Origin: Flavobacteriales bacterium UBA3477
Lineage (GTDB): Bacteria; Bacteroidota; Bacteroidia; Flavobacteriales; Schleiferiaceae
DNA length: 64,000 bases
Direction: 5' to 3'
Assembly: GCA_002378005.1 (NCBI GenBank)
Contig: DFQY01000020.1
Location: forward strand, 1-64,000
Below are positions 34,650-42,091 of the stretch, piece by piece. The position numbers and the translations under genes were made by a program. Position 1 is the first letter of the stretch, and each line of letters opens with the position of its first letter. The notes under the pieces are model-generated. The model was not told where the DNA came from, searched no databases, and was given only the letters and a program-made list of their open reading frames with translations.

Positions 34650-35762
34650 ATGTTATCAAATTTTTTGAAGATAACGACGGCAGTATTCGTCCTTACTTCA
34701 ATGCCGGTCTTTGCTCAAAATGACGGGGCCGCAGACGACGATATAGATTGGAGCTTGTACGAGGACCTCGGTTTTGAGGATGAGAGTATAAAGCGTTATG
34801 CCAATGCTAAGATTGAAGGATTATCTCCGGCCAAGCTTATTTCTTTGGGCTATGATTTTCAGGGGCCTTATTCCATAGCACCTGGTGAGATGACACTGGC
34901 AGACGGTAATACTGTCGAGGGTGGAGAGGCTTTGCAGGTTAATTCAACAGCGGGTATTCAGGCAGGTTTTAATTTACCGGTAGTTAGCCAAACTAATCTT
35001 GTATGGCAGTTGGGTGCCAATTACTGGAACACATCTTACAACTATGCCGAGGCGCCAACCTCTGCAGATAATCCGTTACATCAAACGCTTTCTGAGCACG
35101 GTCTTCGCACTTCTGGGATTAATACTACTGTGTATAAGCCTCTCGATGAAGAGCAGTTCATCCTTTTTCAAGGATCGGCTGATATGAGTGGTACTTATGG
35201 TTCTTCACTAATGCCTACACAATATTTGAAGTATTCAGCTGCTGTGTTATGGGGCAAGCGTCCAACAGAGAAAAAGCAATGGGCTGTGGGTATGGCTCGC
35301 ACCTACCGTGTGGGTGAGTTGAATTACATCCCAGTGATTTTGTACAATAAGACTAGTGCAAATAATAAATGGGGTACAGAGGCATTGTTCCCGGCGCGTG
35401 TACACGTAAGAAGAACAATCAATCCTCGTAACATGGTTTTCTTAGGATACGAGTTGCAAGGACAGTCGTTCCGTATGTACGAGAATTTGCCAGGTTTTGA
35501 TCTTCGTGATGAGGATTTAGAAATCCGTCGTGGAGAAATTCGCGTGCGAGCGGTTTACGAGTTCTCATTGAAGAACTTCATTTGGATGTCTATTCAAGCG
35601 GGGTACCGCATCAACTACCGTTACGATGTAGATCGATTGGTGGCGGGTCCAGATATCTACCGTGCCTTTGGACTTATCGACGGCACTCCAGCATATGCAC
35701 AGATGAATGGCCTTACGAACCCGTTCTATGTGAATGTTAGTGTGAACCTTGTTAGTCCATAA
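34650..35762 (+). CDS. DUF6268-like outer-membrane beta-barrel protein
   Basis: A 370-residue protein starting MLSNFLKITTAVFVLTSMPV, with a signal ending FAQ. An acidic segment (DGAADDDIDWSLYEDL) follows, and then long barrel strands: AKLISLGYDFQGPYSIAPGE, FNLPVVSQTNLVWQLGANYW, KQWAVGMARTYRVGELNYIP and NFIWMSIQAGYRINYRYDVD. The layout matches the Bacteroidota DUF6268 barrel family. Its role is unknown; by position it is the outer-membrane partner of the lipoprotein and DUF2147 protein upstream. The ATG at 34650 is preferred to a TTG at 34647. A terminator identical to the katG terminator follows. Confidence 0.78.
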   Translation: MLSNFLKITTAVFVLTSMPVFAQNDGAADDDIDWSLYEDLGFEDESIKRYANAKIEGLSPAKLISLGYDFQGPYSIAPGEMTLADGNTVEGGEALQVNSTAGIQAGFNLPVVSQTNLVWQLGANYWNTSYNYAEAPTSADNPLHQTLSEHGLRTSGINTTVYKPLDEEQFILFQGSADMSGTYGSSLMPTQYLKYSAAVLWGKRPTEKKQWAVGMARTYRVGELNYIPVILYNKTSANNKWGTEALFPARVHVRRTINPRNMVFLGYELQGQSFRMYENLPGFDLRDEDLEIRRGEIRVRAVYEFSLKNFIWMSIQAGYRINYRYDVDRLVAGPDIYRAFGLIDGTPAYAQMNGLTNPFYVNVSVNLVSP

Positions 35763-35786
35763 AGGATTCGATTTGAAGAAAATAAG

Positions 35787-35808
35787 AAGGGGCCGGAAAC
35801 GGCCCCTT
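35787..35808 (+). terminator. Terminator copy 2 (identical to the katG hairpin)
   Basis: AAGGGGCCG (35787-35795) pairs with CGGCCCCTT (35800-35808) around a GAAA loop, followed by TTTTATTTT. It terminates the three-gene exported cluster and may also act on the convergent hydrolase, whose stop codon lies 3 bp further on. Confidence 0.88.
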
Positions 35809-35810
35809 TT

Positions 35811-37625
35811 TTATTTTACAGCGTTCTTAAACTCCGACAACCCACCAACAATAGGCAAGGTTAAACTCGAGCGTTTCAAATCTATCTTCAGCTCTGTACC
35901 TGGCTTTGGATGTAGGGTGAATTCTTGATCACTCGAAAATATCATTAGGCCTATTTGTTGCCCTGCGGGGATGATTTGATCATCAGGCTGAAGCTCAAAG
36001 GTCAAATCATAAAAGACGCCTGGTTCTAAAGGCTGGCTTGTATAAATGCTTTCATGATTTTGTGGATCAGCCCAGCCACGAGTGATGATGTTGTCGTATA
36101 TGTTATCATCGTCTTCATCGTTCCAGGGTAGAGACACTAGCCATACACTGAGGTTGACTGCTGGTGCACTGCTCGATAATGAGAGTGTAATGCTGGCCGC
36201 ACCTGAGATATGTACGTTCTCACTTAGTAATGGGGTAGTGTATAACAATCTGTGCGGAGAGTTCTTCACACGTGCGAGGTATTCCCCTGCCAGCGAAACG
36301 TCATCGATCAGCATTTCTTTTTTGCGACTGCTCTTGTTGTTGGTCAATCCTCCTTGCGTGCTTCCGCCTTTGGTGAGGTGTAATACTACATCTTCTGCCT
36401 GAGGGTGAGGGTAATCCGGATATGGAGTAGGAGAAAGTCGATTATCACCTTCTCGAACTATCCATGCTTTAGGATCTTGCTCTACACCATTTTCTATTTC
36501 AAAAAGGTATCTAGTAAACCATCGGTTCATCATTGAAACGGGAGGAGGTCCACCGTGGCCACCTTGGTGATAGTAAATTTGGACGGGCAGTCCCATCTCC
36601 CGAGCCTTGATGTAAATGCGGTAACTGTGCTCAGGCATCACATTCCAATCGTTAAACCCATGGGACATCAATAGCGCTGCTTTCATGGGCGCCATATCAT
36701 TTAAATAATCGCGGCCTGCCCAGAATTCATTATAATCTCCGGTGGCCCTATCCATTTCCGCGCGCATGATCTCATCACGGATGGTTTTGTTACCGTAGGC
36801 TCTTTTAGACTCGTCTCCGCTGTGAATGAATTCGTATAAGACATCGATATCCTCACCTAAATAACCACCCGGACTGCGAACCAATCCGTTGGAGCGGTAA
36901 TAATGATAATAAGAGGTGTTGGGGGCTACGGGAATAATCGCCTTCAATGCTGCCACGCCAGTAGTGGCAGCGGCCAACGGTAATGTTCCATTGTAAGAGG
37001 TACCGGTCATGCCTACATTGCCGGTGGACCAAAATGCGTGTACTTTTTCATCTCCTGTACGTTCCTTATAGCCATTTTCCTTCCCTGCAAGCCATTCAAT
37101 CACGGCCATTGGTGCTAGAGATTCATTATCGCCTCCCACCGTTGGAGAGCCGTCGGATAGGCCGGTTCCTGGGGAACTGGAATGGACCACAATATAGCCG
37201 CGTGGTACCCATGTGCGTACTTGGGAGTTGGAAATGATAGGACGTTGGCCTCTGCGAACTACCTCAACATGTTTTGGCGGTGCCGGGACTTCTCCAATCT
37301 CATGTTTAACATTCCAGAATAACTCGGGATCGTTCCCTGCGGTACCCGCGTAATACGGACTGCTCTCATAGATTACAGGGAGTTGTAGGCCGTCGTTGGT
37401 TTGTGCGGGCCTAGTAACATCCACATGCATTCTATCAGCTTTGCCATCACCGTCTGTATCAAAAGAGGTTTCCACCCATAAGTCTTCCCGAATCCACTCA
37501 TCCGGATTTTCAAAACCAGGAACTATTTGGGCTTCGCCGTCCACAAAAAAGGGAGCGTCCTGCGCCTGTGCTAAAAAGGAGGTACATACGGCACTAGTGA
37601 GTAAGAAATGTTTCAGCTGGGTCAT
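35811..37625 (-). CDS. CocE/NonD family hydrolase (S15, X-prolyl dipeptidyl aminopeptidase-like)
   Basis: A 604-residue exported hydrolase with a signal (MTQLKHFLLTSAVCTSFLAQ). The S15 core carries YIVVHSSSPGTGLSDGSPTV, the nucleophile in VGMTGTSYNGTLPLAAATTG (Ser of GTSYNG), the acid in SHGFNDWNVMPEHS and the catalytic His in YYHQGGHGGPPPVS. The C-terminal jelly-roll PepX_C domain is seen in ITLSLSSSAPAVNLSVWLVS and PLEPGVFYDLTFELQ. It probably cleaves X-Pro dipeptides from peptides in the periplasm; esterase or acylase activity is the alternative in this family. The gene is monocistronic and faces the DUF6268 cluster. Confidence 0.88.
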   Translation of the reverse strand: MTQLKHFLLTSAVCTSFLAQAQDAPFFVDGEAQIVPGFENPDEWIREDLWVETSFDTDGDGKADRMHVDVTRPAQTNDGLQLPVIYESSPYYAGTAGNDPELFWNVKHEIGEVPAPPKHVEVVRRGQRPIISNSQVRTWVPRGYIVVHSSSPGTGLSDGSPTVGGDNESLAPMAVIEWLAGKENGYKERTGDEKVHAFWSTGNVGMTGTSYNGTLPLAAATTGVAALKAIIPVAPNTSYYHYYRSNGLVRSPGGYLGEDIDVLYEFIHSGDESKRAYGNKTIRDEIMRAEMDRATGDYNEFWAGRDYLNDMAPMKAALLMSHGFNDWNVMPEHSYRIYIKAREMGLPVQIYYHQGGHGGPPPVSMMNRWFTRYLFEIENGVEQDPKAWIVREGDNRLSPTPYPDYPHPQAEDVVLHLTKGGSTQGGLTNNKSSRKKEMLIDDVSLAGEYLARVKNSPHRLLYTTPLLSENVHISGAASITLSLSSSAPAVNLSVWLVSLPWNDEDDDNIYDNIITRGWADPQNHESIYTSQPLEPGVFYDLTFELQPDDQIIPAGQQIGLMIFSSDQEFTLHPKPGTELKIDLKRSSLTLPIVGGLSEFKNAVK

Positions 37626-37719
37626 GAGTATTCGATAGATTGCAATTGGGAATTGGTCTAAGTTAAATAAAACTTCTAGGCGGGCTCATTTTACTCTAGG
37701 CAAGGTGTAATTTTATCGC

Positions 37720-38439
37720 ATGGCAACAAGGATTAATAAATACCTCAGTGAAATAGGCTATTGCTCCCGTCGCGGGGCAGATAAATTGTTGGAGCAGGGG
37801 CGGATTACTATCAATGGTACGGTACCAGAATTGGGCGAAAAAGTACAGGATGGAGATATTGTTGCCGTCGATGGAAACCCTGTAGCTGCACGTGAAGAGA
37901 AGCATGTGTATATCGCCCTAAACAAGCCACGTGGTATTGTTTGTACTACGGACCGACGAGTGGAGAAAGACAATATTGTCGATTTTGTGGGGCACCCTAA
38001 ACGGATTTTTCCTATCGGTAGGTTGGATAAGCCCTCTGAAGGGTTGATTTTAATGACCAGTGATGGAGATATCGTCAATAAAATTCTTCGTGCGCGCAAC
38101 AATCACGAAAAGGAATACATTGTCAACGTACATAAGCCTTTAACGCAAGACTTTGTTAGTCGTATGCGTAACGGGGTACCCATTTTGGATACGATGACGA
38201 GAAAATGTTACGTTGAGCAAATTGGCCCCAAAACCTTTCGCATCATTTTGACACAAGGATTGAATCGACAAATCCGTCGCATGTGTGAATATTTGGGTTA
38301 CCGTGTTACCAAGCTCAAGCGCGTACGTATTATGAATATTGAACTAGATCTTCCTGTCGGTCAATGGCGTGATTTGAAAAAACACGAGCTAGCCGAGTTG
38401 AATAAGCTTTGTGAGGGAAGTTCGAAGACTTACAAATAG
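37720..38439 (+). CDS. rluF: 23S rRNA pseudouridine synthase RluF-like (RsuA family)
   Basis: A 239-residue RsuA-family pseudouridine synthase. The N-terminal S4 RNA-binding domain is MATRINKYLSEIGYCSRRGA through RITINGTVPELGEKVQDGDI. The catalytic domain follows with LNKPRGIVCTTDRRVEKDNI, the active-site Asp in FPIGRLDKPSEGLILMTSDG, and KEYIVNVHKPLTQDFV. The end LTQGLNRQIRRMCEYLGYRV is typical of RluF, which modifies U2604 of 23S rRNA; RluB or RsuA specificity cannot be excluded. There is no linked gene; the region downstream holds the tRNA-Ser repeat. Confidence 0.9.
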   Translation: MATRINKYLSEIGYCSRRGADKLLEQGRITINGTVPELGEKVQDGDIVAVDGNPVAAREEKHVYIALNKPRGIVCTTDRRVEKDNIVDFVGHPKRIFPIGRLDKPSEGLILMTSDGDIVNKILRARNNHEKEYIVNVHKPLTQDFVSRMRNGVPILDTMTRKCYVEQIGPKTFRIILTQGLNRQIRRMCEYLGYRVTKLKRVRIMNIELDLPVGQWRDLKKHELAELNKLCEGSSKTYK

Positions 38440-38479
38440 TTTCAGCCGCACAGCTCCCCGTAGCGAGCATCGTTATTTC

Positions 38480-38543
38480 GGGATTTTTTTCGCTTCGCTC
38501 AAAAGAACCCTAGGGGGACCGTTCCAAAACACCTGAAAATCAG
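38480..38543 (-). repeat. tRNA-Ser-associated repeat, copy A
   Basis: Read on the minus strand, 38543-38524 is CTGATTTTCAGGTGTTTTGG. It can pair (19 of 20) with the sequence at 38637-38656 that ends in the CCA of the adjacent tRNA-Ser. The tail 38523-38480 reads AACGGTCCCCCTAGGGTTC then TTTTGAGCGAAGCGAAAAAA and ATCCC, 40 of 44 identical to copy B at 49137-49180. The tail can fold with GGGTTCTTTT against AAAAAAATCCC. Both copies lie downstream of a tRNA-Ser gene in the same relative orientation. The rest of 38440-38620 shows no gene. Confidence 0.75.
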
Positions 38544-38620
38544 TTCGCCTTCGGCGTCCTGTGCTTTTTTATGCCCAAACCCTCAATTAAGCAAGCTTAT
38601 TTCGGATTTAGACATAAAAA

Positions 38621-38643
38621 AAACCAGCGCATTGCGCTGGTTT
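38621..38643 (-). terminator. Terminator of tRNA-Ser(TGA)
   Basis: AAACCAGCGC (38621-38630) pairs with GCGCTGGTTT (38634-38643) across an ATT loop. The A-run before it on the plus strand gives a long U-run on the minus strand, 10 bp beyond the tRNA 3' end. Confidence 0.85.
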
Positions 38644-38653
38644 TCAGGTGTTT

Positions 38654-38741
38654 TGGCGGAGAAAGAGGGATTCGAACCCCCGGTACCTCTCGGTACGCTG
38701 GTTTTCAAGACCAGTGCATTCGACCACTCTGCCATTTCTCC
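38654..38741 (-). tRNA. tRNA-Ser, anticodon TGA
   Basis: The minus strand folds as an 88-nt class II tRNA: acceptor GGAGAAA pairing with TTTCTCC, discriminator G, and an encoded CCA. The anticodon loop is CTTGAAA (anticodon TGA), there is a long variable arm GTACCGAGAGGTAC, and the T arm contains GGTTCGAATCC. The TGA anticodon reads UCN serine codons, mainly UCA. It is followed by a terminator and the tRNA-Ser-associated repeat. Confidence 0.97.
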
Positions 38742-38830
38742 GGTGAAAGGCATGTTGCTTCCCAAGTGGGCGGCAAATTTAAACAGGATTTGATGTTATG
38801 CAAGGGGAAATATGCAATTATATTTGGGGC

Positions 38831-40297
38831 ATGGGGATCAAAAGACTTTTCATTGCGATCGGGATGGTCGTTGCCGGTAGCGCGGCGGGGCAGGGTGTAC
38901 GCTTTGGTTTACAACCTGTAGCCTATACAAGCGTACAAGGAACACCTTATGTAGATGTTTATAGTACGTTGGATGCGAGTACCTTGGCCTATGAGATGGC
39001 GGCGGATAGCTCGTGGAGCGGATCGTTGGTGGTTCGCTTGAAGATGGGCGACAAATGGGATGCCTTGGTCTTCGACTATCGTTCACAGGACAGTGCCTCG
39101 GGAGCGCCATTATTATTGCAAAAAAGTGTGATGGCCTTTGAAAATTGGACCCCAGTACCGGTGGAGGTAGTGCTCAGAGACGAGGTGAGTGGACAGGAGT
39201 GGCGGTACGAGGATACGTTGACCTTAGAATCAGAGGGACTTTATCTGTCGCCTGCGCTGTTATTGGATACACTCGAAACAGAATTGGACCTGTATCAAAA
39301 ATCAGGTACTTCAGTGGTCCCCATGGCTAATCTAGGGATGCCTTTGTATACGAAAGCCGATGTGGCGTGGTATGCGGAAGTTTTTGTGGATTCAGGGCAA
39401 TACGTATTGCGATACCAACTTTCGGATCTCTCGGGCCAATTAGTTCCTGGGACCTACGGATTCAAACGTCTGGAGGCCGGAGTAAACCCGTTAAAGATTC
39501 AGTACAATATGGATGGGGTGCTCAGCGGAACCTATGCGGTAGCCCTCGAAGTGCTCGATGCCACTGGCAACACGCTTCAACGCAAGGAGACGGCGTTCCA
39601 ATGGTTTGATGAAAATATGCTCTCAAAATGGGAAGTGGACGGCCCCACCTTGGATAAAGAAATGTTTGAGGCACGATGGGGAAATTGGTCCCACATCCAA
39701 GACTATCTAGGGATGATTGCACCTATTGCAACGCTTTCGGACCGCCGCATTTTAATGAATTTGAAAGATCAACAGGATACGGCGCTGGCGGCCAAATTCA
39801 TCGCAAATTTCTGGCAAAATAAGGCGCCGAACAATCCAGAAGGGACTTGGAAAGGCTACCTGGCCATCGTTGATAAAGTGGATGAAGAGTTCGGTTCTAA
39901 GACCATGAAAGGCTATAAAACCCAAATGGGACGTGTGTTCCTGCAATATGGTGCCCCGTCATTGGTGGAGGAGCGTCCCTTTGATGGTAAGAACTACCCT
40001 TACCAAATCTGGCAATACGACCAGCTCAAGAGCCCAAGCACGCCGACCCAGCAAAACCAAGTGTTCATTTTTGTCGATCAGGAATTGGTCGGTAGACAAT
40101 ATACCTTGCTTCACAGCAGTGCCATCGGTGAGATTAAAGACCACAAATGGCAGTATCACCTGAGTCGCCACACCAACGCAGGACCGGACATCGATGCCAC
40201 TTCGACTAAATACGGCCGCGATAATTTCGGTGAGCGTATTTCAAATTCATTAATCATTGGGAATCAGGGAACTTGGTTCGACATGTACAATAACTAG
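38831..40297 (+). CDS. GWxTD domain exported protein
   Basis: A 488-residue secreted protein from the ATG at 38831 (MGIKRLFIAIGMVVAGSAAG, cleavage near GQ). The N-terminal two thirds are beta-rich with Ig-like segments. The last about 170 residues carry the GWxTD domain: FWQNKAPNNPEGTWKGYLAI, MKGYKTQMGRVFLQYGAPSL, VEERPFDGKNYPYQIWQYDQ and VFIFVDQELVGRQYTLLHSS. GWxTD proteins are found across Bacteroidota, usually of unknown role. Its TAG stop overlaps the GTG start of the next gene (TAGTG at 40295-40299), so translation is coupled to the glycosyltransferase, which is a less common neighbour. Confidence 0.85.
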   Translation: MGIKRLFIAIGMVVAGSAAGQGVRFGLQPVAYTSVQGTPYVDVYSTLDASTLAYEMAADSSWSGSLVVRLKMGDKWDALVFDYRSQDSASGAPLLLQKSVMAFENWTPVPVEVVLRDEVSGQEWRYEDTLTLESEGLYLSPALLLDTLETELDLYQKSGTSVVPMANLGMPLYTKADVAWYAEVFVDSGQYVLRYQLSDLSGQLVPGTYGFKRLEAGVNPLKIQYNMDGVLSGTYAVALEVLDATGNTLQRKETAFQWFDENMLSKWEVDGPTLDKEMFEARWGNWSHIQDYLGMIAPIATLSDRRILMNLKDQQDTALAAKFIANFWQNKAPNNPEGTWKGYLAIVDKVDEEFGSKTMKGYKTQMGRVFLQYGAPSLVEERPFDGKNYPYQIWQYDQLKSPSTPTQQNQVFIFVDQELVGRQYTLLHSSAIGEIKDHKWQYHLSRHTNAGPDIDATSTKYGRDNFGERISNSLIIGNQGTWFDMYNN

Positions 40298-41316
40298 TGG
40301 AGAAGATTGCCGTCGTCATATTGAATTGGAACGGGCGCGCGCTGCTAGAGCGCTATTTGCCCGGTGTTGTGGCCCACAGCGACCCGCATCCGGTGTATGT
40401 AGTGGACAATGATAGTTCAGACGATTCTAAGGAATATGTGGTGTCCAATTTTTCCCAGGTCCAGTGGATCCAAACAGGAGAGAACCTTGGCTATGCCGGA
40501 GGATACAACAAAGGATTAGCGAATATCCACGAGCCTTATGCTGTCCTATTGAATAGCGATGTTCGTACCACTCCAGGATGGCTCAACCCCATCGCCGATC
40601 ATTTTGCAGCACACCCAAACTGTGCCGCCCTACAACCTAAAATTCTTTGGGACCGCCAACCGGACTCTTTTGAATATGCCGGTGCCTCCGGAGGATTCAT
40701 CGACGCCCTAGGCTATCCCTTCTGCCGTGGCCGCATCTTGCACCACCTCGAATCCGATATTGGCCAGTACAACCAACCGCGCAAAGTCTTTTGGGCTACC
40801 GGTGCCTGTTTGGCGTTGAAGACCAGCGTCTTTAAAGAGCTCGGCGGTCTAGATCCTATGTTGTTCGCGCACATGGAGGAAATCGACCTGTGCTGGCGCA
40901 TGCAACGGGCAGGATATGATATTTGGGTACAACCCGAGAGCACGGTCTTCCATTTAGGAGGGGCAACCTTGCAGATGGATTCCCCAAAAAAGACCTTCTT
41001 GAACTTCCGTAACAACTTATCCATATTGGTTAAGAACCTTCCGCACCACCAAGCGATGGCGCTCGTATTCGTGCGTCTGATCCTCGACGGTGTGGCTGGA
41101 TTTAAGTTCCTGTTCGAAGGCAAGCCAAAGCACACCTTTGCCATCATCAAAGCGCATTTTGCGTTCTATGGTAGGTTCTCAAAAATCCAACGTGCGCGGG
41201 CCGCTACGGCCAAGCATCCGTTTAAAAAGCTAAGTGCCCTCACCGGCAAGTATTCCGGCAGTATGGTCTGGCAGGTATATGCCAAAGGCAAATCCAAGTT
41301 TTCCGAGTTCTATTAG
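40297..41316 (+). CDS. Family 2 glycosyltransferase
   Basis: A 339-residue GT2 enzyme with start codon GTG overlapping the GWxTD stop. The GT-A core shows VVILNWNGRALLERYLPGVV, PVYVVDNDSSDDSKEYVVSN, NLGYAGGYNKGLANI, the metal-site AVLLNSDVRTTPGWLNPIAD and GACLALKTSVFKELGGLDPM, then FAHMEEIDLCWRMQRAGYDI, as in rhamnosyltransferase-like members. The C-terminal portion has hydrophobic helices suggesting membrane association. It probably adds a sugar to a surface polysaccharide or lipid carrier; donor and acceptor are unknown. The next gene begins 3 bp later. Confidence 0.88.
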   Translation: MEKIAVVILNWNGRALLERYLPGVVAHSDPHPVYVVDNDSSDDSKEYVVSNFSQVQWIQTGENLGYAGGYNKGLANIHEPYAVLLNSDVRTTPGWLNPIADHFAAHPNCAALQPKILWDRQPDSFEYAGASGGFIDALGYPFCRGRILHHLESDIGQYNQPRKVFWATGACLALKTSVFKELGGLDPMLFAHMEEIDLCWRMQRAGYDIWVQPESTVFHLGGATLQMDSPKKTFLNFRNNLSILVKNLPHHQAMALVFVRLILDGVAGFKFLFEGKPKHTFAIIKAHFAFYGRFSKIQRARAATAKHPFKKLSALTGKYSGSMVWQVYAKGKSKFSEFY

Positions 41317-41319
41317 CAT

Positions 41320-41949
41320 ATGTGGCCTTCGTTGAAGGGAGAGCACTGGGACAGCGTACTGGACCGGCTCGCAGCAGATGATTTTACAATCATTGATTCA
41401 TTCCTCCCCCAAGACGTCCTCGATAGGATAGAGGCGACCTTCGATGCTGTAGAAGCGGAGGATCGGTTGCATGCAGCAAAAATTGGTCACGCATCAGAAG
41501 AACAACGCATCTCCGAAATCCGCAGTGATTACGTCCACTGGCTGGACCGCGAACGAGACCTCGATCTAGAGCCTTTCTTCGCTGGCATTGACGATTTGCG
41601 TTTGGCTGTGGGTCGCGCGATGTACATCAGTTTGTTGGGCTATGAATTCCATTTGGCTAAATACCCTCCCGGGGCCTTTTATAAGGCACATCTTGACCAG
41701 TTCGACCAACGCGATAACCGCCAACTCAGTTTGGTCATCTATCTGAACACACATTGGCAACCTGGTGACGGAGGTGAGCTGAAGATTCATGGCGATCGAC
41801 CGACCATTGTGGAACCGCTCTACAATCGCGCCGTACTTTTTCGCAGTGACCTAGTTCTTCATGAGGTTCTTATTGCTCACAAATCCCGCCGAAGCCTTAC
41901 CGGATGGCTTTTGAAACGTCCTTCGTCTGTAGCTGTATTGGGACTTTAA
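41320..41949 (+). CDS. 2-oxoglutarate/Fe(II)-dependent oxygenase (prolyl 4-hydroxylase-like)
   Basis: A 209-residue double-stranded beta-helix oxygenase. The iron ligands are visible as HxD in FYKAHLDQFDQRDNRQLSLV and the distal His in VLFRSDLVLHEVLIAHKSRR, with the 2-oxoglutarate-binding Arg in RRSLTGWLLKR. YLNTHWQPGDGGELKIHG is the characteristic strand pair. It resembles SM-20/EGL-9-type hydroxylases that modify proline or other residues in proteins. The ATG lies 3 bp after the GT2 stop. Its grouping with a GWxTD protein and a glycosyltransferase suggests modification of a surface or ribosomal target, but no substrate is evident. Confidence 0.85.
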   Translation: MWPSLKGEHWDSVLDRLAADDFTIIDSFLPQDVLDRIEATFDAVEAEDRLHAAKIGHASEEQRISEIRSDYVHWLDRERDLDLEPFFAGIDDLRLAVGRAMYISLLGYEFHLAKYPPGAFYKAHLDQFDQRDNRQLSLVIYLNTHWQPGDGGELKIHGDRPTIVEPLYNRAVLFRSDLVLHEVLIAHKSRRSLTGWLLKRPSSVAVLGL

Positions 41950-41973
41950 AATCTCATTTCTGAATCAATATTT

Positions 41974-41981
41974 TACTTTTG
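41974..41981 (+). promoter_or_regulatory. Candidate promoter -7 element for the TonB receptor at 42092
   Basis: TACTTTTG fits the Bacteroidota sigma-ABfr -7 consensus TAnnTTTG exactly. A convincing -33 TTTG was not seen at the expected distance. If used, it gives a leader of about 105 nt that contains the stem-loop at 42003-42050. Confidence 0.45.
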
Positions 41982-42002
41982 AGTCCCTTTTTTCGCATTG
42001 AA

Positions 42003-42050
42003 ACCCGCAAAACTTCTCAAAAACTTCATTTACTGAAGAGCAGCGCGGGT
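42003..42050 (+). other. Leader stem-loop before the TonB receptor
   Basis: ACCCGC (42003-42008) can pair with GCGGGT (42045-42050), enclosing a second hairpin CTTCA/TGAAG (42024-42028 with 42034-42038). It lies in the leader of the receptor gene, about 40 bp before the ATG. It matches no riboswitch class that I recognise. Confidence 0.35.
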
Positions 42051-42091
42051 GTGAACTTGCCTTAACTTGTAGTTCAACAAAATCAATTTGT

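Noticed and set aside
38571..38921. Open frame containing GERGIRTPGTSRYAG
   Set aside because: It is a translation of the antisense of tRNA-Ser and its flanks, a common spurious prediction.
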